Assembly: GCA_937895935.1 (NCBI GenBank)
Contig: CALBKX010000033.1
Location: 1-28,147 of the forward strand
Origin: an uncultured Clostridia bacterium
GTDB lineage: Bacteria > Bacillota > Clostridia > Christensenellales > UBA1242
Direction: 5' to 3'
DNA length: 28,147 bases
Positions 1 to 7,391 of the stretch are shown here, piece after piece (position 1 is the first letter of the stretch; each line of letters opens with the position of its first letter). A program made the position numbers and the translations under genes. The notes beneath the pieces are model-generated. The model did no database searches and was not told the origin of the DNA. It saw only the letters and a program-made list of their open reading frames with translations.

Positions 1-1
1 G

Positions 2-388
2 TTTGCTTTAACAAATAAAGATGGTTTTAACAACCTTTATAAAAATAAAAAAGTTGAAATATTGGAGCAAGTTGGTAGATATGGTTGTTTTATTTTTATG
101 ATGATTAATGTACCATATACATATTTTAATTTTTGGTTTAACAATGCAAAATTGGTTTATATAATTATAAACTTTACACTAGTATTTTTATATCTTTTAT
201 TCTGGATTGTTTTTTGGAAAAAATCTATGATTATTAAGTCTTTAGTTTTATCTATTTTACCTTCAATAATATTTATATTTAGCGGAATAATGCTACAAAA
301 CATTTTGCTAATATTTTTTGCCATTGTATTTGTACCAACTCATATTCATATAAGTTATAAAAATTCAAAATTATCACAAAATTTATAA
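2..388 (+). CDS. Integral membrane protein, 5' end outside the window
   Basis: The frame is open from the first full codon (base 2) with no stop, so this is the C-terminal part of a longer gene. The TTG at 62 is an internal codon, not a start. The visible 128 residues begin with a polar stretch (FALTNKDGFNNLYKNKK) and then carry about four hydrophobic segments, consistent with a multi-pass membrane protein. It ends in a short polar tail after VPTHIHISYKN. The stop is TAA at 386-388 and runs directly into a 15-bp tandem repeat. I do not recognise the function. That it is a real, truncated gene is clear from the open frame and the composition. Confidence 0.7.
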   Translation, partial: FALTNKDGFNNLYKNKKVEILEQVGRYGCFIFMMINVPYTYFNFWFNNAKLVYIIINFTLVFLYLLFWIVFWKKSMIIKSLVLSILPSIIFIFSGIMLQNILLIFFAIVFVPTHIHISYKNSKLSQNL

Positions 389-425
389 TGAATATATTTA
401 TAATGAATATATTTATAATGAATAT
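381..425. repeat. Three tandem copies of a 15-bp unit
   Basis: The unit ATTTATAATGAATAT occurs three times head to tail without mismatch (381-395, 396-410, 411-425). The first copy overlaps the last codons and stop of the upstream membrane protein gene. It is a microsatellite-like tract and no gene lies in it. Confidence 0.9.
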
Positions 426-429
426 ATAA

Positions 430-502
430 TATACTATATTTATGAAGTTGCAATGTCTTTAATTTTTTACTCGATTGGCAACGAAAAAAATTTTAAATAG
501 AA
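430..502 (+). repeat. Leader repeat, copy 1
   Basis: This is the first of two direct copies (the second is 539-614, period about 109 bp). It starts at TATACTA and runs through a bulged hairpin to AAATAGAA. Hairpin: GTTG (447-450) and CAAT (451-454) pair with ATTG (474-477) and CAAC (479-482), leaving one bulged G at 478. No good -35 box precedes this copy, so it may be a silent duplicate. Confidence 0.75.
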
Positions 503-515
503 GTTTGAAAATTTC

Positions 516-544
516 TGTACGATTTTAATATTTTATGTTATACT
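516..544 (+). promoter_or_regulatory. Candidate extended -10 promoter for the lipoprotein gene
   Basis: TATACT at 539-544 is preceded by TGT, giving an extended -10 (TGnTATACT). A weak -35 (TGTACG, 516-521) lies 17 bp upstream. The -10 is the first element of leader repeat copy 2, so a transcript would carry that leader. Confidence 0.4.
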
Positions 545-614
545 ACATACATAAAGTTGCAATGTCCTTAATTTTTTTACTCGATTGTCAACGACTAAAA
601 ATTTTTAAATAGAA
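539..614 (+). repeat. Leader repeat, copy 2, in the predicted 5' UTR of the lipoprotein gene
   Basis: Near-identical to 430-502, with about seven substitutions and a few one-base length changes. The hairpin is kept: GTTGCAAT (556-563) pairs with ATTG (584-587) and CAAC (589-592), again with exactly one bulged base, here T588 instead of G. The A-rich Shine-Dalgarno of the lipoprotein gene follows directly. It could be an RNA leader or a DNA operator. Confidence 0.75.
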
Positions 615-628
615 AAAGGAGAAATATA

Positions 629-2170
629 ATGAAAAAACATAATTTAATTTTTTCAATAGTAACATCTTTTTGTTTGATGCTGTCGGCAATGTTCATTCTT
701 ACTGCTTGCGGTAATAAGGCTCCGAAATGTTTCTATTTCACGGTTGATGCTCTTCCTGTTCATGTCGAAGAAGTGTCCATTTTAAGCACAACCGGTGGCA
801 AAGGTTCAGACGATAAAGGCTATTTCTTGGTGGAAGGAGATATTGCTGAAGTTTGGTTTTACATTGAAGAAGGCTATAATCTTGGAACCTTGAAAGTTTT
901 AAGTAATGGTGAAGAACTCACTCTTTCAGAGGATGGCGAACATTGCTATAAAGCAACTTTCGAGCCAACCGAAGATTTTGCAATCACATTTACAGGAACG
1001 GTTGCTCCAAAGGTTGCAAACGTTCGTATTGCTTATGGAAGCATGTATTCAGGCTATCACGACAGAATTATGGTTGAAATTGACAGATATGATTTGTTCG
1101 GGCTTGAAAAAGAAAAAATGAATTTTTCAGAGTTTAAAGAAGCGGTTGGAAACATTGGAAATTCAGTTTTCCCAATTGATTATGACACACCAGTAACATT
1201 TTCGGTTTACACAACTGGTGAATATGATTTTGCAATCCATGAAACAGCATTTGTAGATGTTTTGCAAGGTGGGTATTATACTAATATTGGTTACAAATCA
1301 ACGGGAATTGAAAAAATTGCAGACGAAGAAAACCAAAAATATGGTTATAAAGTTACAATAAGATTTTATTTAGATCGCACAGTAAAAATCAATGATGAAG
1401 TTTTAACAGAATATAATGTTGAATTTGACCATGATTGGGACATTGTTTCAATGAACAAAGACTTGTTTGCCATTTCAGTTAATGGTGATAATCGTGCTGT
1501 TGTTTCAAACTATTACTATATTCAAGGCGTAATCAAAATTTCAGATTTTTTAGGAAGCGAACTTCCAAAACTTAAAATTGATTTTTTGAAATATGACGAC
1601 GAAAACTATAAAAACTTTTATGATTCTTTAACTTTTGACCTTGCTGGAACAAGTGCTCAAAGAAGTGACGATGGGTCATATGTTGAAATTGAATTTGACA
1701 AATATTATAAATATGATTTTAAAACCGCCCGCTATATTGTTTCAACAAATGCCCTTGAACTTTTGAAAACAATGGATAAAGTTATAGGGAAAAGTTCTCA
1801 AATTGTTGATAAAATTGAAATGGATGGAATTGAAGATTCTTCACAATTTGGCTATATTGATGTTGCAAGTTTGATTAAAGACAAATGCATTGGGAGATCA
1901 AATGAAGACATTGTATATTTTCTTAAAAATGAAGTTTTAACTTTCACAATTGATTTTTACAGTGAGGTTAACTATAAGTATGTTCGTTTTGGAGAAGTTT
2001 TGGTAGAGGTTGGCAGCACTTGGAACTCTGATGTTTCTGTCAAAAAAGAGCAATATGATTATGACGGAGAAACCAAAGCAAGCAGATATACAATTACAGT
2101 TAGAGCAAGTATTGCAACTGAAAAAATTGAATTTTTCACAGATAATCCTGATACTGATAATCTTATATGA
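629..2170 (+). CDS. Secreted lipoprotein of unknown function, possibly cut short by a TGA
   Basis: Residues 1-26 form a lipoprotein signal peptide (MKK, hydrophobic core) with lipobox L24-T-A-C27, so the mature protein should be lipid-anchored at Cys27. The remaining 487 residues are rich in Tyr, Asp and beta-prone stretches, with no enzyme motif I can name; a beta-sandwich surface lipoprotein is an inference. Shine-Dalgarno AAAAGGAG lies just before ATG 629. The frame stops at TGA 2168-2170, but the same frame continues for 49 sense codons with convincing protein-like sequence (separate entry), so the native gene was probably longer. The upstream leader is duplicated. The ORF is certain; the function is not known. 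Confidence 0.85.
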   Translation: MKKHNLIFSIVTSFCLMLSAMFILTACGNKAPKCFYFTVDALPVHVEEVSILSTTGGKGSDDKGYFLVEGDIAEVWFYIEEGYNLGTLKVLSNGEELTLSEDGEHCYKATFEPTEDFAITFTGTVAPKVANVRIAYGSMYSGYHDRIMVEIDRYDLFGLEKEKMNFSEFKEAVGNIGNSVFPIDYDTPVTFSVYTTGEYDFAIHETAFVDVLQGGYYTNIGYKSTGIEKIADEENQKYGYKVTIRFYLDRTVKINDEVLTEYNVEFDHDWDIVSMNKDLFAISVNGDNRAVVSNYYYIQGVIKISDFLGSELPKLKIDFLKYDDENYKNFYDSLTFDLAGTSAQRSDDGSYVEIEFDKYYKYDFKTARYIVSTNALELLKTMDKVIGKSSQIVDKIEMDGIEDSSQFGYIDVASLIKDKCIGRSNEDIVYFLKNEVLTFTIDFYSEVNYKYVRFGEVLVEVGSTWNSDVSVKKEQYDYDGETKASRYTITVRASIATEKIEFFTDNPDTDNLI

Positions 2171-2320
2171 AAAAACAAAATTTTCAAAACATACAATGGC
2201 AAAAGACAGGATTTAATTCAAGGTGTCGATTTCTCTACATCATATAGAGAAGCTTCCATTACATACAAACTAAAAGATTCAGAAACAAATCCACCAAGTG
2301 CTACCTATACAAAGAGCTAA
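2171..2320 (+). pseudogene. In-frame remnant after the lipoprotein TGA
   Basis: Directly after the TGA the same frame stays open for 49 codons to TAA 2318-2320. It contains FKTYNGKRQDLIQGVDF and later ITYKLKDSET and PPSATYT. This resembles the Y-x-G-K...L-x-x-G-V...ITYK repeats common in bacterial surface proteins. No start codon or ribosome binding site belongs to it. I read it as the old C-terminus of the lipoprotein, lost by a nonsense change or left by a deletion. A sequencing error at 2168-2170 would explain it equally well. Confidence 0.55.
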
Positions 2321-2379
2321 AATGTTGAAAAATTTTTTTGACCTTGAAATGCTATATATTCTCGTAAGGAAAAAATTAA

Positions 2380-2604
2380 ATGAAAAATCTTATTACAGGC
2401 AGTGTTTTGTTTATTTTTGGCATAATATTATATTTGTGCTATAATTATTTTGCGGGAGACTGTTCTTCCCATTTCGGAATGTTTAGTGATGGCATTCTAC
2501 TCGGGCTTGCTATTGGTATTTTACTGGTTGGAATTATATTAGTTATATTAGGACTTATAAATATATATAATCGTAAAAGAAATATTAAAAAAGGAGAAAA
2601 ATAA
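2380..2604 (+). CDS. Small two-pass membrane protein
   Basis: 74 residues with two hydrophobic segments (about 5-25 and 38-63) and a basic tail (NRKRNIKKGEK), which by the positive-inside rule puts both ends in the cytoplasm. AAGGA lies about 10 bases before ATG 2380. Its TAA (2602-2604) overlaps the ATG of the next gene by one base, so the pair is probably translationally coupled. No family recognised. Confidence 0.7.
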   Translation: MKNLITGSVLFIFGIILYLCYNYFAGDCSSHFGMFSDGILLGLAIGILLVGIILVILGLINIYNRKRNIKKGEK

Positions 2605-2759
2605 TGTATAAAACAGAACTAATAGGCTACACGCCTGTAGCGAAGAAAATGGCAAAGAAAATTGAGGACAAATGTAACGAAATGGAAAAAGAAGGATATA
2701 CCTTAATTTCCACAACAATTACACTTGGTGCAAAAGCTATTTTAATTTTTAAAAAGTAA
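2604..2759 (+). CDS. 51-residue DUF4177-like protein
   Basis: ATG 2604 uses the last A of the upstream TAA; AAAAGGAG at 2589-2596 is a good Shine-Dalgarno with 7-base spacing. The peptide has an amphipathic helix (AKKMAKKIEDKCNEMEKEGY) followed by two strands (TLISTTITL, AKAILIFKK). The E-K-x-x-N-E-x-x-K-E-G-(W/Y)-x-L-(V/I)-S pattern is that of small DUF4177-type proteins. Function is unknown. A strong terminator follows two bases after the stop, so this is the last gene of the 2380-2759 unit. Confidence 0.7.
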   Translation: MYKTELIGYTPVAKKMAKKIEDKCNEMEKEGYTLISTTITLGAKAILIFKK

Positions 2760-2760
2760 A

Positions 2761-2790
2761 AAATATTGGGGGCAACCCAATATTTTTTTG
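2761..2790 (+). terminator. Rho-independent terminator after the small gene pair
   Basis: AAATATTGGG (2761-2770) and CCCAATATTT (2776-2785) form a perfect 10-bp stem with loop GGCAA, followed by a T run. Confidence 0.9.
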
Positions 2791-2867
2791 TAATATAAAA
2801 CCATTAGGTTCACTGGAGGATTTTTTTTCATATTAACAATTAATTATATTTTTTCACTTTCAACAGG

Positions 2868-3661
2868 TTAAAAGTTACGTTGTCTATTAATTTCATACAG
2901 ACAAGCTGTTGCTCAAGCGATATTTAATGAATCAATGCCTTCTCTCATTGAAATTTTAACAAAATCGTCCGCTTTTTCATTGTAAAATTTACATAACCCG
3001 TCGGTTTCGTTGCCAATTAACAATAGTGCTGGACCAGTAAAGTTATAATCTTGAAGGCGATTCCTTGTTTGAAGCGAAGTTGCAACAACTTTTAAATTTT
3101 TAAATTTATTTTTTAAATCTGTAACAATTGTTTCAAATTCGTTATTGCTTGATACAAATGTAATTGGTAGTTTAAAGAAAGACCCCATAGAGGCTGTAAT
3201 AACTGCTGGGTCATAAATATCGACACTATGACCTGAATAAAAAATATGTTCAACATTTAATGCATCACAGCTTCTGATTATTGTTCCCAAATTTCCCTTT
3301 TTTGAAGGTCTATCAACTAATAGTAAAATTGGGTTGTTTGAGTAACAAAAATTATTATGTTGTTTCATTTTTATAATGGCTAAAATTTCACTAATATCTT
3401 CCTTAACACTTAGTTTGATGCAGGAGATAAAACATAATTATATTTTGCTTTATTAAGAATACTTTTAGCCCATAAAGACAAATTTGTGCTAGAAGAATAA
3501 ATAAATGCTTCAATTTCCCAATTAAATTCAAGGGCGTTTTTAATGTTTTGAACACCTTCAACAAAAAAAAGTTTCGTTTGTGCACGTTTGTTTCTATTAT
3601 CTTTCAATGCTTGTATTTGTTGAAAAGTAGCATTGTCTTTACCTACATTGATAACTTTCAT
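2868..3661 (-). pseudogene. Broken SpoU-family (TrmH/RlmB-like) RNA 2'-O-methyltransferase
   Basis: Intact members use S-adenosylmethionine to methylate a ribose 2'-OH in rRNA or tRNA and are about 250-260 residues. From ATG 3661 (RBS AAAGGAGTG) the first 83 residues give the substrate-binding N-terminal domain (RAQTKLFFVEGVQNIKNAL), then the frame runs into a stop at 3410. The other reading frame takes over at about 3420 (IKLSVKEDISEILAI) and carries all three SpoU motifs: KKGNLGTIIRSCDA, LLLIGNETDGL and SMREGIDSLNIA. A second lesion is the in-frame TGA at 2913-2915, inside SLNIA-stop-ATACLYEINRQRNF; the real C-terminus ends at TAA 2868-2870. The TGA removes part of the last motif and the C-terminal helix, so activity is unlikely. 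One frameshift plus one nonsense codon suggests decay, although two sequencing errors are possible. Confidence 0.85.
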
Positions 3662-3708
3662 TTAATTCACTCCTTTAAAATTAATAAAATGTATTAGGCT
3701 TATAAACT

Positions 3709-3780
3709 ATGCCATATTGGCATCGTGATTTTGAGAGTGCTTTTGTGCAAGCACGAGTCCACTTCCTCTCACTCCTTAAT
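3709..3780 (+). repeat. Intergenic structured repeat, diverged copy C
   Basis: A small hairpin ATGCC/GGCAT (3709-3723) is followed by a larger interrupted hairpin (3725-3772): GTGA/TCAC, GAG/CTC, AGTG/CACT and GTGC/GCAC around a central AA. The core TGCAAGCA, the flanking CACTT-C-CT and the following TCCTTAA match copy B at 23197-23250, with paired base changes in the stem. The gap 3662-3871 holds nothing else I can identify. Confidence 0.5.
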
Positions 3781-3871
3781 TTAAATAATATATAGTAAGT
3801 TTGGATATAATTAATCACTTAAAAGTTTCAAAATAATGAGTAATTAAATTATTATTTGAAACCATATTACA

Positions 3872-3907
3872 AAAACAAGTGTCTAAAATTATTTAGACAC
3901 TTGTTTT
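3872..3907 (-). terminator. Strong hairpin terminator for the GLUG protein gene
   Basis: 16-bp perfect arms (3872-3887 and 3892-3907, core ACAAGTGTCTAAA) with a 4-base loop, 10 bases past the minus-strand stop at 3918. On the minus strand the 3' arm ends in a T run (TTGTTTTTG). Confidence 0.85.
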
Positions 3908-3917
3908 ATGTGATGTC

Positions 3918-5780
3918 TTATTCATAAATCCAATATAAATCTTTTATAATTGGCAATTGGTTATTAATTCCATTTTCAGTAGTCCAAATATTTTGTCCAT
4001 TATTTAAACCGTTAGATGAGATTCCAACACTAGCATTTGCATCTACAGTGGTTGACGACATTGGCATTTCTACCAAAACTATTTCCCAAGTGCCATTATA
4101 ACTAGTATAATCTCCGCTTGCATTATTTACTTCTACATAAGATAAATCATTATACTCAACCGTGAATTGTAGTATATCGTTATTTTTTTTGAAACGGAAA
4201 TCACAACCTAGGTCATATTTGCCAAAATTGGTTTCTACAGAACCTGCTTTTAATCTATAAGATGTACTTTTAAAATCTCCTTGCCAAGCTGTACCTGTTG
4301 AACCTCTTTCTGAATTTCCCCATACGGAAGCACTGGTTATTGATTTAGTGATATTAATCGTATTGTTATTGTTATAATAACAATTTTTGATTTTATTACC
4401 ACCAACACCACAAATGTTACCAATTGTTTCTGGATAACTATTATATTTTAGTGTGTACGTAACGTCAAACTCTTCATCAACATCTTTTGTTGCTTTTGTC
4501 ATCTTTGTATAGTTGTATTTCATTTTGAATGTAATTGCTAATGTTGATTCAACAACTTCATTAGAACTAACTTTCCCATTATTGTAACAATTGGATATTT
4601 CTGAAGATGCCATGCCTGAAATACCGCCAATTTTTGAACTATCTTTTATGTTATTTGTTGTAACACTTTGACGATACATATAAGCTTCTCTATTGTAATT
4701 ATTATTTATAACATTGTAATAACCATTTTCACTATCATAATTTTCATCAACATAATATTTCGAAAAGTCAATTGAATCATTTGTTGTTTCTGTAGTATTT
4801 TTTGACTCAGCATAAATATCGCCTAAATTATAGCAATTGGTTATTTTACCATAGTTTTGACCTGATATACCACCAGCATAGCATGGTTTATTTGTGCAGG
4901 AAAGAGTTATTTTGCCTGAGTTATATGATTTTTCAATTGGTGAAGTACCTCTTGTTATACCAGCAATTCCACCGCCATAAATTTTGTTTATATTTGATGC
5001 TTCAATTTTAGATTCATTTACACATAAAGATATTGTTGTTCCAAAACAGTTTCCAATTATTCCTCCAATATATGTAAAAAAATCAGATTTAGAAGTAGAA
5101 GATATTTTTAAAGAATTATTGTTGTTTTCTGTAACAAAATTTCTGCAATTTTCGATAGTGGAAGAGTCACAAAAACCGGCAATTCCACCAATGCATAAGT
5201 TGTCAGTATTTTTTTCACTTGATATTTTTACATTTTTTAAAGTTATTTCAGATAAAGTTGAATACTTGTCGTTTGCTACAACACAGCCTACATAATTTGC
5301 AACTGTTGTAATTATAGGAGAGTCAATTATAAAATTTTTAATTTTTGCACCAGACGTATATCCAAATAGACCTGAATAAGCTAAATTTGTGTTGTTTATC
5401 TTAAAATTATAAATTGAATATCCTTTTCCATCAAAAACGCCTCTAAAAGGGTTATTAAAAGTACCTATTGGTGTCCAAGTTGAATATCCGCTTAAGTCAA
5501 TACTACAATCTAACACTATTTTTGCATAAGTATAATCTTGTATGTTTTCACTTATTAAAGCAAGGTCAGCAGCACAAGTTATATGATACATTTCATCATT
5601 CTTATTTGTGGATGAACTAGGAACTTCTGAATTAGATTTTAAATCAGATGAATTTTCGGTATTTTTTTCAATTTGTTGTTCACCACTGATTTCTGTTTGC
5701 AATAATTTTGGTATACTGATTGCTGTAAAAAGAACTGTAAAAATTGCAACACATAAAATTACAAAATATCTTTTTTTCAT
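3918..5780 (-). CDS. GLUG-repeat surface protein with N-terminal membrane anchor
   Basis: 620 residues. Residues 1-25 are MKKR plus a hydrophobic segment, an uncleaved anchor or signal peptide with no lipobox. A Ser/Asn-rich linker (about 30-62) follows. From about residue 66 there is a typical opening (ADLALI, IDLSGYSTWTPIG, FRGVFDGKGYSIYNF), then repeats of the GLUG type: YSGLFGYTSGAKIKNF, IGGIAGFCDSSTIENC, IGGIIGNCFGTTIS, GGGIAGITRG, AGGISGQNYGKITNCYN, IGGISGMASSEISNCYN. GLUG modules (PF07581) build beta-helical adhesin-like surface proteins. The end, WTTENGINNQLPIIKDLYW, is the usual close of such proteins. There is no LPxTG motif. It is a single-gene unit with its own promoter and terminator, flanked by repeats C and A. 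The ligand cannot be told. Confidence 0.85.
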   Translation of the reverse strand: MKKRYFVILCVAIFTVLFTAISIPKLLQTEISGEQQIEKNTENSSDLKSNSEVPSSSTNKNDEMYHITCAADLALISENIQDYTYAKIVLDCSIDLSGYSTWTPIGTFNNPFRGVFDGKGYSIYNFKINNTNLAYSGLFGYTSGAKIKNFIIDSPIITTVANYVGCVVANDKYSTLSEITLKNVKISSEKNTDNLCIGGIAGFCDSSTIENCRNFVTENNNNSLKISSTSKSDFFTYIGGIIGNCFGTTISLCVNESKIEASNINKIYGGGIAGITRGTSPIEKSYNSGKITLSCTNKPCYAGGISGQNYGKITNCYNLGDIYAESKNTTETTNDSIDFSKYYVDENYDSENGYYNVINNNYNREAYMYRQSVTTNNIKDSSKIGGISGMASSEISNCYNNGKVSSNEVVESTLAITFKMKYNYTKMTKATKDVDEEFDVTYTLKYNSYPETIGNICGVGGNKIKNCYYNNNNTINITKSITSASVWGNSERGSTGTAWQGDFKSTSYRLKAGSVETNFGKYDLGCDFRFKKNNDILQFTVEYNDLSYVEVNNASGDYTSYNGTWEIVLVEMPMSSTTVDANASVGISSNGLNNGQNIWTTENGINNQLPIIKDLYWIYE

Positions 5781-5809
5781 AATTTATCTTTCCCTTTTTA
5801 ATATATTTA

Positions 5810-5838
5810 ATTATACCATTTATAATTAAATATGTCAA
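5810..5838 (-). promoter_or_regulatory. Near-consensus housekeeping promoter of the GLUG protein gene
   Basis: On the minus strand: TTGACA (5833-5838), 17-bp spacer, TATAAT (5810-5815), with TGG before the -10 (extended). Transcription should start near 5803, giving a 5' UTR of about 23 bases with an AAAGGGAAAG ribosome binding site. Confidence 0.85.
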
Positions 5839-5857
5839 TACGCAACATTTTCAATAT

Positions 5858-6003
5858 TATCGGAAGTTTTGTCTGAATGCACCGAAGGTATATTTAAGCA
5901 AAACTGATATTTATATATACTACCTAAAAGTGTGAGAGATAGCGAACATATTGCTTAAATAGGCAACACAAAATTTTGTGTTAGCAAAATCTTACTTCCG
6001 ATA
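5858..6003 (-). repeat. Intergenic structured repeat, copy A (146 bp, terminal inverted repeats)
   Basis: Bounded by perfect 10-bp inverted repeats TATCGGAAGT (5858-5867) and ACTTCCGATA (5994-6003). Inside are 11-bp arms TATTTAAGCAA / TTGCTTAAATA (5891-5901, 5951-5961) and an 18-bp perfect palindrome AACACAAAATTTTGTGTT (5965-5982). Bases 5858-5908 match the reverse complement of 23260-23310 at 48 of 51 positions. No protein is encoded, so it is MITE-like or an RNA-level element. Confidence 0.8.
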
Positions 6004-6088
6004 TTTTCTATTATTATGCAAAATATTCTTACCTATATTATAAATTAGTTTTATGGTGCAAAATTGAAATTTCTTTTAATAATTTCTC

Positions 6089-6118
6089 TTGCGGATAAAA
6101 TAATTTGTGTGATATAAT
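6089..6118 (+). promoter_or_regulatory. Promoter of the cca operon
   Basis: TATAAT (6113-6118) preceded by TGA (extended -10); weak TTGCGG -35 at 6089-6094 with 18-bp spacing. The predicted start is at about 6125, next to the cca ATG at 6126, so the message would be essentially leaderless. Confidence 0.6.
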
Positions 6119-6125
6119 TTATTTT

Positions 6126-7391
6126 ATGAATGATAGAAAAATTTTAGTAAGTGATAATCTTGAAAAGTTGGCTTTAAAATTAAAAAGTAGAGCTGATATT
6201 TTTATTGTGGGTGGATATGTTAGAAATTCATTGATGGGTTTTTGCGAAACAGATGTAGATTTAGCCAGTGAAATTTCTCCTGATGAATTAAAGCAATTGC
6301 TTAAATATTCGGATTTTAAAGTTGTAGATAAATGTAAACGCCTTGGCACTGTTTTAATTAAAATCGGTGATGAGGAATATGAACATACAACTTTTAGAAA
6401 AGAATATTATGACGATTCTGGAAAACATCAACCTGATTTTGCAGAATTTGTTGGTGATATACGTGAGGATGCAAAAAGGCGTGATTTTACTTGCAATTGT
6501 GTTTATTATAATTTAACAAGAAGAAGATATATTGATATTTATTCTGGCGTTTATGATATCTCAAAAAGAGTAATAAAATGCGTTGAAACACCAGCTTATG
6601 TTTTTGAAAATGATGGACTTAGAATTTTAAGAATGATAAGGCTGGCTGGAGAACTTAATTTTAAAATCAACAGAGAAACATATTACACAGCAAAAAGTAT
6701 GGTTTATAGGTTAAAAGATATTTCAGGGCAAAGGAAATTAAATGAATTAAAATTAATACTTTATTGTGACCAAAAATATTCTGTAAGTAAACCAAAGGCA
6801 CATATTAAAACATTAAATATGTTTAATGATTTAAGATTATTCCCTTTGTTTTATGTACCTTGTGACAAAGTTAAATTAACTATGATAAAAAAAGTCCGTA
6901 TGGAAGATAGATTTATTGCCATTTTAATTGATATTGTCAATGCTGTCAATCCTGATTGTGTGGAGTACTATTTAAAAGATTTATTGGGTGTGAAAGGTCT
7001 TTGTATGGGTGCTAAAGCAAGTGATGAATATATTAAAGTTGTGTGCGGATACTTTGATGCCTTAAATAGAAGAAACAATAAGGAATATTTCTTTAAATAT
7101 TTTGATAGCTTTAGTGTTATAAGGGAATATTTAAAATATACAAATAAAAAACTTTACGAAAAGTATAATTTCTTTTATAGATATTTGCTAAATCAAAAAA
7201 TTCCAGTAAGAATAAAAGATTTAAATATAGACGGAAATGACATTAAAAAGGCACTACCAAAAATTGAAGATAAAAATATTAGCAACATATTAAAGCAATT
7301 ATTAGATTCTGTATTTGAAAATGAGATTGCAAATGAAAAGTCTGTTTTAATTAAAGAGGTAAAAAGAATTGGCAATTATAGAAATAATTAG
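6126..7391 (+). CDS. cca: CCA tRNA nucleotidyltransferase (class II)
   Basis: Adds or repairs the 3' CCA end of tRNAs from CTP and ATP. With ATG 6126 the protein has 421 residues. The class II nucleotidyltransferase head is complete: GGYVRNSLMG (29-38), metal-binding D-V-D (43-45), RLGT, then RRDFTCNCVYYN, and the flexible-loop/nucleotide-selection helix DGLRILRMIRLAGELNF. The C-terminal half (tRNA body and tail) is poorly conserved, and I see no HD-domain signature. The frame is open upstream to a TTG at 6105, but that lies before the -10 box, and family similarity starts at NLEKLALKLK, so 6126 is preferred. No Shine-Dalgarno precedes it. First gene of the 6.1-14.3 kb operon; its end overlaps rmuC. 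A poly(A) polymerase role is less likely but cannot be excluded. Confidence 0.92.
   Translation: MNDRKILVSDNLEKLALKLKSRADIFIVGGYVRNSLMGFCETDVDLASEISPDELKQLLKYSDFKVVDKCKRLGTVLIKIGDEEYEHTTFRKEYYDDSGKHQPDFAEFVGDIREDAKRRDFTCNCVYYNLTRRRYIDIYSGVYDISKRVIKCVETPAYVFENDGLRILRMIRLAGELNFKINRETYYTAKSMVYRLKDISGQRKLNELKLILYCDQKYSVSKPKAHIKTLNMFNDLRLFPLFYVPCDKVKLTMIKKVRMEDRFIAILIDIVNAVNPDCVEYYLKDLLGVKGLCMGAKASDEYIKVVCGYFDALNRRNNKEYFFKYFDSFSVIREYLKYTNKKLYEKYNFFYRYLLNQKIPVRIKDLNIDGNDIKKALPKIEDKNISNILKQLLDSVFENEIANEKSVLIKEVKRIGNYRNN

Larger units (their letters stand above)
5781..6125. other. 345-bp divergent intergenic region between the GLUG gene and cca
   Basis: It contains, in order, the minus-strand promoter of the GLUG gene, structured repeat A, about 85 bp of AT-rich sequence without recognisable signals, and the cca promoter. 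No coding frame in it looks real. Confidence 0.8.

Noticed and set aside
62..64. TTG as start of the first gene
   Set aside because: The frame is open to the window edge with protein-like sequence upstream and there is no ribosome binding site at the TTG.
381..425. CRISPR-like tandem repeat
   Set aside because: The 15-bp units are contiguous with no spacers.
2338..2362. Promoter TTGACC with TATATT-like -10 before the small gene pair
   Set aside because: All possible spacers are 13 bp or shorter and there is no G tract or other feature to support it.
2168..2915. TGA recoded as an amino acid, suggested by in-frame TGA in the lipoprotein and methyltransferase genes
   Set aside because: trmFO ends at TGA exactly where the family ends, with unrelated sequence after it; yifB and the phosphoglucomutase also end at TGA, and Trp is encoded by TGG throughout.
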